From NCBI GenBank assembly GCA_035541735.1, contig DATKMS010000238.1, forward strand, positions 1-15,391: DNA of 15,391 nucleotides, given 5' to 3'. Every line of letters starts with the position of its first letter. Position 1 is the first letter of the stretch. The notes under the pieces were generated by a model that was not told where the DNA came from, ran no database searches, and was given only the letters and a program-made list of their open reading frames with translations. Below are positions 10,482 through 15,391 of this stretch, in pieces. The position numbers and the translations under genes were made by a program. The stretch is from DATKMS01 sp035541735. Lineage in GTDB: Bacteria > Desulfobacterota > Binatia > HRBIN30.

Positions 10482-12427
10482 GCGTGACTCCACACGGTGG
10501 TGTACTGCACGCGCTCCATCGTGATCGCCTCGACGGGGCAGCGCATCGCACAGAGCGCGCAGCGAATGCAGCGGTCTTCATCCTTCAAGATGGCGGCGTT
10601 GTCGGCACGGTCGGCGTCGGCGCCGAGGGTGCGCGCGATCGCAGTGTCCACCGCTGCACTCGGTGCGATCGCGTCGAGCGACACCAGCTTCAGGCACGAC
10701 GTCGGACAGACATCGACGCAGCCACCGCAGAGCACGCAGCGCATGCCGTCGAAGACCGGGGTGACACCACAATCCAAGCAGCGTGACGCCTCGCGACGCG
10801 CTTGCGCTTCCGTGTAGCCGAGCTCGACCACTGCGCTGGGGCTCGTCAAGCGTTCGCTTGCCGGCCGCGTCGGCAGCTCGACGCGGCGGAGCGCTTCATA
10901 GTTGAACTCGCGGCGGTAGCGGGCGAGCGGAATGTGCGCTGCGACGGCTGCGGGCCGGATGACGTCGCCGGTGACGTAGCGGTACACGGAGCGCGCCGCC
11001 TTCTTTCCCGACGCCACGGCGTCAATCAGCAGGCGCGTCCCGTGGGCCAGGTCGCCGGCGACGAAAATCCCTTCAGCCGTCGTGGCAAGGGTGTCGGCGT
11101 CGACCTGCGGCCATCCGGGACGGAACTCTTCGACGTCGGTGCCGCCTGCTTTCAAGAAGCTGAGATCGGTGGTCTGCCCGGCCGCAATCAACACCGTATC
11201 GCACACGACGGTTTGGCGTTGGGCATCGTCGAAGATCGGGCTGAAGCGCCGCTGCGCGTCGTAGACGCGGGTGCAGCGGCGGAAGAGAGCCGCACTGACG
11301 TTGCCGCCGGCGTCGCGCTGGATTTCGACCGGCCCCCAGCCGTTCATGCGCTCAACGCCCTCCTCGTCACCCTCACGAATCTCGACGGTGTCCGCCGGCA
11401 TCTCTTCCAGCGTTTCCAGTGAGACGAGGCGCACGCGCCGTGTGCCCGGCAGGCGGGCGGCCGTGCGCGCCGCGTCGTACGCCGCTTGGCGGACGACCGT
11501 GCGCGCCACATCGTAGGCGACGTTGCCCCCGCCGATGACCACGACGTCGTGTCCCAAGTCGATGGGTTCGCCCACGGCGACGGCGCGCAGCAGATCGACA
11601 CCGCCGTAGACGCGTGGCCCGCGTTCGCCCGGCAGACCAAGGGCCCGCGAGCGCTTGGCACCGACGGCGAGGATGACCGCGGCGTGCTCACGGCGGAGCG
11701 TCTCAAAGCTGACGTCCCTGCCGACGGTGACGCCGGTGCGGATCTCGGCGCCGAGCGCCTCGATCACCGCCACTTCGCGCTTGATCAGTTCGCGCGGCAG
11801 GCGGTACTCGGGTACGCCGACGGCGAGCATGCCGGCAGCAACCGGTTCGCTGTCGAAAACCACGGGCTTGAATCCCATCAAGGCGAGATCATGCGCCGCC
11901 GACAGGCCGGCGGGTCCGGCGCCGATGATCGCGATCGGCTGCCCGCGCGCCGGTGCGAACCCGCCGCGCGCGTAGGCGCGCAGCAGCGCGGCCATCTCCT
12001 CGGCGTCCGCAGCCACGTTGGGTACAAAGCTGCGCACGGCATCGAGCACACTGTCAGGCGGCCGCGCCTCAACCCCGGCCTGTTCACAGGCGAAGCGTTT
12101 CAGTGCGCGGATCGCGAGCGGCCGGTCGACGCCGACGAAGTGACCGTGATCGTCGACCCGCGGTATGCGCCCGCGGCGGCAGGCCGCTTCACACGGCGCG
12201 CCGCAGATGCGCCCGCAGATCGAAGCGAACGGATTCGGTCCGCGCGCAATGAGATAGGCCTCCTCGAAGCGCCCGGCGGCGATCGCACGCACATAGCCGC
12301 GCGCATCGGTGTGCACGGGACAGGCAACTTGACAGGCAATGAGTTGGCGGTGGTACCCCTCACCCGGCACTTCAACTGAAAGGGGCGCCGGTCTCGCGCT
12401 CGCCAGGCTTGAATCTGCCATCGCCAT
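10478..12427 (-). CDS. GltD/NfnB-like FAD-NAD(P) oxidoreductase with ferredoxin-type FeS domains
   Basis: A 649-aa soluble flavoprotein related to the glutamate synthase small subunit (GltD). N-terminal Cys sets are C32/C36 and C71-x3-C75-x3-C79-x3-C83, as in GltD for two FeS clusters. The FAD motif is GAGPAG (169-174), the NAD(P) motif IGGGNVA (298-304), and a second FAD contact is GIFVAGD (453-459). The C-terminus adds C550-x2-C553 and two full ferredoxin motifs: C564-x2-C567-x2-C570-x3-C574-P and C620-x2-C623-x2-C626-x3-C630-P. It has no signal or membrane helix, so it should work in the cytoplasm. It starts 14 nt after the porin gene and overlaps the Rieske gene. From memory, similar flavoproteins occur in anammox Rieske/cytochrome b clusters. 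No glutamate synthase large subunit is present, so a role in linking NAD(P)H to the cytochrome b complex is the better inference. Confidence 0.85.
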   Translation of the reverse strand: MAMADSSLASARPAPLSVEVPGEGYHRQLIACQVACPVHTDARGYVRAIAAGRFEEAYLIARGPNPFASICGRICGAPCEAACRRGRIPRVDDHGHFVGVDRPLAIRALKRFACEQAGVEARPPDSVLDAVRSFVPNVAADAEEMAALLRAYARGGFAPARGQPIAIIGAGPAGLSAAHDLALMGFKPVVFDSEPVAAGMLAVGVPEYRLPRELIKREVAVIEALGAEIRTGVTVGRDVSFETLRREHAAVILAVGAKRSRALGLPGERGPRVYGGVDLLRAVAVGEPIDLGHDVVVIGGGNVAYDVARTVVRQAAYDAARTAARLPGTRRVRLVSLETLEEMPADTVEIREGDEEGVERMNGWGPVEIQRDAGGNVSAALFRRCTRVYDAQRRFSPIFDDAQRQTVVCDTVLIAAGQTTDLSFLKAGGTDVEEFRPGWPQVDADTLATTAEGIFVAGDLAHGTRLLIDAVASGKKAARSVYRYVTGDVIRPAAVAAHIPLARYRREFNYEALRRVELPTRPASERLTSPSAVVELGYTEAQARREASRCLDCGVTPVFDGMRCVLCGGCVDVCPTSCLKLVSLDAIAPSAAVDTAIARTLGADADRADNAAILKDEDRCIRCALCAMRCPVEAITMERVQYTTVWSHA

Positions 12428-12441
12428 CCGTCGCCCCTCAC

Positions 12442-13962
12442 CTAGAACGACACCGTCGCCTCGAGGTAACCGTAGTCGGCGTTGTTGCCGGCAAAGTTTG
12501 CCGACACGGCGCCTTGCCCAATGGCGCGGCCATAGTAGCTGTACAGCGTGAGGTGCTTGTTGACGGCGTAGGTGATCTCGAAATCAGTCAGATAGCTGAG
12601 GTTGAGGCGGCCCTTCGGGTTGATACCGGAGTAGCCGAAGAACGTGCTGCTGGTTGCACCGCCGCCGGCGTACCACAGGTCAGTGTCTTGCGTGACCTGC
12701 AGCCAGTGGCCGGTCACCGCGGCCGACAGACCGGGCAGCGGCCGTACGATTCCCTGCAGGAACATGTCCTGGTTGTTCATCATGTTGAAGTAGGGGAACA
12801 GCGCGTAGATGCGCGCCGTCGGAATCATCTGAAAGAACGTGTTGTGATCGTGATCGGCTGCGTTCTTGTCGCCCGAGGCGCGCGCGAACACGAAGCGCAG
12901 CCAGGGTTTGAGCGCAACGTCCGGCAGTTGGTACCCGGCCTCCAGATCGTAGGCCCAGCCCGTATGGTGCAGCGACTGCCAGTCGCCGAACTGTCCGGCG
13001 ATCCAGCCGAGGAGGTCCAGCTTGCCGGGACCGACGTCGACGAGGTGCACGACATCTGCACCAAATGTGCTCATCTCGATGTCTTTGTGATCGCAGCTGC
13101 GCACGAGGTAACTGTTGTTACCCGAGCTGCAGGTCTGGCCCGGCGGCGGATTCAGCGGGCGGTTGTCGGTAGGAACCAGGTTCCGGCCATCGCCGTAGTA
13201 CATGTAGAAGAACTGCGCCAGCGTCGGCTGAAGGCCTTCCGGCTCGACCAGTGACGCCGTGCCGGAGACCAGGTCGATATCGCTGATTTCGTGGTTGGCG
13301 TTGACGTTGTAGCCGCCGGCCGTGGGGTGACTCGCCATGAGCGTCAGATTGAACGGCCCGCGGTCGTAGATCGCCTGCGCGCCGTCGAAGCTGCGGCCGA
13401 CGTTGGTGTAGTCGAAGTTGCCGATCAGGCGCTGCGAAATGCGCCAGCGCTGCAACCACAGCAGCGACGCATCCTTCGCGAGCTTCTCGAGGCCGTTGTT
13501 GTATCCAAAGCGGCCGACGCGCGCCGACACGCCGGGGAGGCCGAAGTCCCGCACGGTGGCGTAGCCAAGATGCAGAAACACTTCCCCCTGGTCCCGTGTC
13601 ATGGTGTTCGCGTAGTAGATGGCACCCGGACCAAGCGTCCCGAGGCCCTTCGTCCCGGGTCCCGTGTTGATCGCATCGGCACCCGGTAGATTGACCATTT
13701 CGGTGTCCTGGCCCTCGACGACGAACTCGACGCTCGGGAAACTCAACGTCGTGCCGACACGCAGCCGGTTTGCAAAGAAGTTGTAGTTGTTGTTGGACTT
13801 CGGTCCGGCCGGGTCGAACCACGACACAAACTCTCCACGCACACGATCCGATGCCGACAGGGTCAGGTGATCGCGCAGGACAAACTCGTCAGTCGCGGCA
13901 GCGCTCTGTAGCCACACTGCAACGACCAAGGTGGCAGCGAACGGAACGCGCAACGCGTGCAT
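12442..13962 (-). CDS. Outer-membrane beta-barrel porin, alginate-export-like
   Basis: A 506-aa predicted outer-membrane protein with a Sec signal peptide (residues 1 to about 23, cleavage near SAAA/TD) and a C-terminus LEATVSF ending in Phe, the barrel-assembly signal. In between are many amphipathic strands with aromatic belts and polar Gly/Asn/Asp loops. One loop carries a Cys pair in CSSGNNSYLVRSC that may form a disulfide. The overall look is that of the alginate-export (AlgE-like) porin family, whose members accompany diverse substrates, so the name does not imply alginate. ATG 13962 is preferred over upstream in-frame starts (the frame extends to 14148) because of the signal peptide and AGGAGGG 7 nt upstream. 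As first gene of the operon it may admit or release the substrate or product of the periplasmic Mo enzyme. Confidence 0.8.
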   Translation of the reverse strand: MHALRVPFAATLVVAVWLQSAAATDEFVLRDHLTLSASDRVRGEFVSWFDPAGPKSNNNYNFFANRLRVGTTLSFPSVEFVVEGQDTEMVNLPGADAINTGPGTKGLGTLGPGAIYYANTMTRDQGEVFLHLGYATVRDFGLPGVSARVGRFGYNNGLEKLAKDASLLWLQRWRISQRLIGNFDYTNVGRSFDGAQAIYDRGPFNLTLMASHPTAGGYNVNANHEISDIDLVSGTASLVEPEGLQPTLAQFFYMYYGDGRNLVPTDNRPLNPPPGQTCSSGNNSYLVRSCDHKDIEMSTFGADVVHLVDVGPGKLDLLGWIAGQFGDWQSLHHTGWAYDLEAGYQLPDVALKPWLRFVFARASGDKNAADHDHNTFFQMIPTARIYALFPYFNMMNNQDMFLQGIVRPLPGLSAAVTGHWLQVTQDTDLWYAGGGATSSTFFGYSGINPKGRLNLSYLTDFEITYAVNKHLTLYSYYGRAIGQGAVSANFAGNNADYGYLEATVSF

Positions 13963-14034
13963 CGGGCAGCCCTCCTGTCGTCCGGTTTGGAAGGTCCATG
14001 GCATTCCGTTTAGCAATGAGCACCGCTCAATCAG

Positions 14035-14050
14035 TATGATGCGGATCATA
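14035..14050. promoter_or_regulatory. FNR/CRP-family-like dyad TATGAT-N4-ATCATA
   Basis: A perfect 6-4-6 inverted repeat with the GAT-N4-ATC core of FNR-type sites (consensus TTGAT-N4-ATCAA). Its centre lies about 80 nt upstream of the porin start codon. Activator binding near -41.5 would put the operon transcript start near 14001, leaving a leader of about 40 nt. Control by oxygen, NO or a related signal is inferred from the motif alone. Confidence 0.5.
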
Positions 14051-14187
14051 GGGCGTTGGATCTCGGCGTCTTCTTCGGCGCCGAGCCAGGTTCTGACTTG
14101 AACGCGCTGCGTCGCGTGCGCATCCTGTGACCTCGAGATTAGTGACAATCGTCAGCTCCACCCGCCCCGAATGGTCATGCTCGTCCT

Positions 14188-14205
14188 GCCTACCGTTCGG
14201 TAGGC
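14188..14205. promoter_or_regulatory. Perfect 18-bp palindrome, TetR-type operator candidate
   Basis: The sequence GCCTACCG-TT-CGGTAGGC has perfect 8-bp arms, centred 36 nt upstream of the plus-strand molybdoenzyme start. The short-spaced ACCG/CGGT form is typical of TetR-family operators. With a 2-nt centre it is a poor RNA hairpin, so a DNA-binding site is the likelier role. No regulator gene is in the window. Confidence 0.45.
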
Positions 14206-14232
14206 TCTCCTCGGCAAATTGGGGGTGATCCG

Positions 14233-15391
14233 ATGTTGGAACTGACTCGTCGAAGGTTTCTGCAGACCGCCGGAGCAACCGCCGCAACCCTGACCCTGAG
14301 CAATCTCGAGTTCGCACTCGGGGCGTACGGTCAGACCGCACCAGCAACGCTAGCGAACGTCCCACTCCCCACGTATCGCCAGTGGGAAGACGTGTTCCGG
14401 CAGAAGTGGACCTGGGACAAGATCGCCAAAAGCACGCATATCCGCACCAACTGCATCGCCGCGTGCTCGTGGAACCTCTACGTGAAGGACGGCATCGTCT
14501 GGCGCGAGGAACAGAACACGCTCTACAAGCCGAGCCACGCGAGCGTGCCGGACATGAATCCGCGCGGCTGCCAGAAGGGCGGTTGCTACAGCCAGCTGAT
14601 GTACGAGCCGTCGCGCTTGAAGTATCCGCTGCGCCGCAAGGGCGAGCGCGGCTCGGGACAATGGCAGCGGCAGAGCTGGGATGAGGCCTTGACGCAGGTG
14701 GCCGACACGTTGCTCGACGTGGCGCTGAAACACGGGCCCGATTGCGTCGTCTACGACCACGGTACAACCAACATCGACTTCGGGACCGGCACCAGTGCCG
14801 AGATGCGCTTCTTCGGCTTGCTCGGCGCGACGGTGATGGATTCGTGGGCGGGCGTCGGCGACCTGCCCATGGGCTGCATTCAGACGTGGGGCAACTTCAA
14901 CGCCGACGGCACCTCCGACGACTGGTTCAACGCCGACTACATGCTGATCTGGATCGCCAACCCGGTGTACACGCGCATCCCCGACGTCCACTTCATGTGG
15001 GAGGCGCGCTATCGCGGCGCCACCGTCGTGTCGATCGCCCCCGACTACAACGCCAGCTCCATCCACGCCGATCTGTGGGTAAACCCGCGCATGGGCACCG
15101 ACGCGGCGCTCGGCCTCGCCATGGCACAGGTCATCATCAGCGAGAATCTGTTCAAGGCAGAGTACGTGCAGGAGCAAACGGATTTGCCGTTCCTCATCCG
15201 CGACGATACCAAACGCTACCTGCGGCAGAGCGACGTCCAGGCCAAGGGCAAGGACGACATCTTCTACCTCTGGGATGAGGCAACCAAGCAGGCGGTAGAA
15301 ACGGTCGGCAGTCAGGGGCACGCGACGCAGGACTTGCATCTGAACGCCATCAAGCCGGCGCTGCACGGGCGCTTCTCGGTCACGTTGGCCG
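14233..15391 (+). CDS. Second Tat-exported molybdopterin oxidoreductase alpha subunit (group II), 3'-truncated by window end
   Basis: The first 386 aa of a periplasmic Mo-bisMGD catalytic subunit. The Tat motif TRRRFL is at 5-10 with a hydrophobic stretch to about 30. FS0 ligands are H69-x4-C74-x3-C78-x34-C113 in the blocks STHIRTNCIAACSW and NPRGCQKGG. The Mo-ligand Asp is most likely D210 in GVGDLPMG. Sequences such as YVKDGIVWREEQ (83-94) and the EARYRGATVVSIAPDYN block (257-273) place it with the SerA/ClrA/PcrA/DdhA/EbdA side of the group II DMSO reductase family, distinct from the alpha subunit on the other strand. ATG 14233 follows GGGGGTGAT, a usable ribosome site. Its beta and gamma subunits would be expected downstream, outside the window. 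Substrate not assignable: selenate, chlorate, dimethylsulfide, hydrocarbons and nitrogen oxides are all precedents. Confidence 0.9.
   Translation, partial: MLELTRRRFLQTAGATAATLTLSNLEFALGAYGQTAPATLANVPLPTYRQWEDVFRQKWTWDKIAKSTHIRTNCIAACSWNLYVKDGIVWREEQNTLYKPSHASVPDMNPRGCQKGGCYSQLMYEPSRLKYPLRRKGERGSGQWQRQSWDEALTQVADTLLDVALKHGPDCVVYDHGTTNIDFGTGTSAEMRFFGLLGATVMDSWAGVGDLPMGCIQTWGNFNADGTSDDWFNADYMLIWIANPVYTRIPDVHFMWEARYRGATVVSIAPDYNASSIHADLWVNPRMGTDAALGLAMAQVIISENLFKAEYVQEQTDLPFLIRDDTKRYLRQSDVQAKGKDDIFYLWDEATKQAVETVGSQGHATQDLHLNAIKPALHGRFSVTLA

Larger units (their letters stand above)
13963..14232. promoter_or_regulatory. Divergent intergenic control region
   Basis: These 270 nt separate two divergent units and must hold both promoters. 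Visible elements are a dyad at 14035-14050, a hairpin at 14062-14085 (CTCGGCG/CGCCGAG arms) and an 18-bp palindrome at 14188-14205. I see no convincing sigma-70 -35/-10 pair with correct spacing and no sigma-54 GG-N10-GC element. The promoters may therefore depend on activators or use another sigma factor. Confidence 0.55.

Noticed and set aside
10478..12427. Ordinary glutamate synthase small subunit (gltD)
   Set aside because: No large subunit is nearby, extra ferredoxin motifs are present at the C-terminus, and the gene overlaps the Rieske gene, so a biosynthetic role in ammonia assimilation is unlikely.
13981..14060. Sigma-54 or sigma-70 promoter for the operon
   Set aside because: A GG...GC pair on the minus strand (GGTGCTCATTGC) has 8 rather than 10 nt between; the TATGAT at the dyad has no acceptable -35 at 16-18 nt on either strand.
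14350..15366. Minus-strand open frame of 338 codons antisense to the second alpha subunit
   Set aside because: The plus strand reads a clear group II molybdoenzyme with Tat signal and FS0 ligands; the antisense product is Val/Arg/His-rich without motifs.

Overview
The window is GC-rich and almost fully coding. It comes from a Gram-negative bacterium: there is an outer-membrane beta-barrel with a C-terminal Phe, a lipoprotein signal, Tat-type signals and a seven-heme c-type cytochrome. I cannot name the taxon. Nothing in the window is a ribosomal or phylogenetic marker, and a metagenomic respiratory anaerobe or chemolithotroph is the fairest description.

Layout. Nine genes on the minus strand form one apparent operon, read from 13962 down to 295. 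In order: an alginate-export-type porin; a GltD-like FAD/NAD(P) oxidoreductase with extra ferredoxin motifs; a Rieske protein; a cytochrome b; a seven-heme cytochrome c; a Tat-exported molybdopterin alpha subunit of the NarG/NxrA (group II DMSO reductase) type; its four-cluster iron-sulfur beta subunit; an EbdC-type heme-b lipoprotein (gamma); and a TorD-type chaperone. Most junctions are ATGA or TGATG overlaps. The only two sizeable gaps (8247-8430 and 1801-1966) each hold a palindromic element, the second being a near-perfect hairpin with 57-bp arms. Divergent to the operon, starting at 14233 on the plus strand and running off the window, is a second Tat-exported group II molybdopterin alpha subunit from a different clade. 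The 270-nt divergent intergenic region carries a perfect FNR/CRP-like dyad (14035-14050) and a perfect TetR-type palindrome (14188-14205). The first 294 nt hold no gene but several compact hairpins.

How the parts may work together. The alpha/beta/gamma/chaperone set is the standard kit of periplasmic group II enzymes such as nitrite oxidoreductase, selenate, chlorate or perchlorate reductase, and ethylbenzene or dimethylsulfide dehydrogenase. By motif and by length (1157 aa), alpha looks most like the NxrA side of the family. It is encoded with a complete Rieske/cytochrome b quinol-oxidising module, a multiheme cytochrome that can wire the two together, and a soluble NAD(P)-type flavoprotein. 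The most interesting reading is one electron-transfer supercomplex linking a periplasmic Mo enzyme, the quinone pool and cytoplasmic NAD(P)H, possibly through quinone-based bifurcation or reverse electron flow. Direction and substrate cannot be determined from the sequence.
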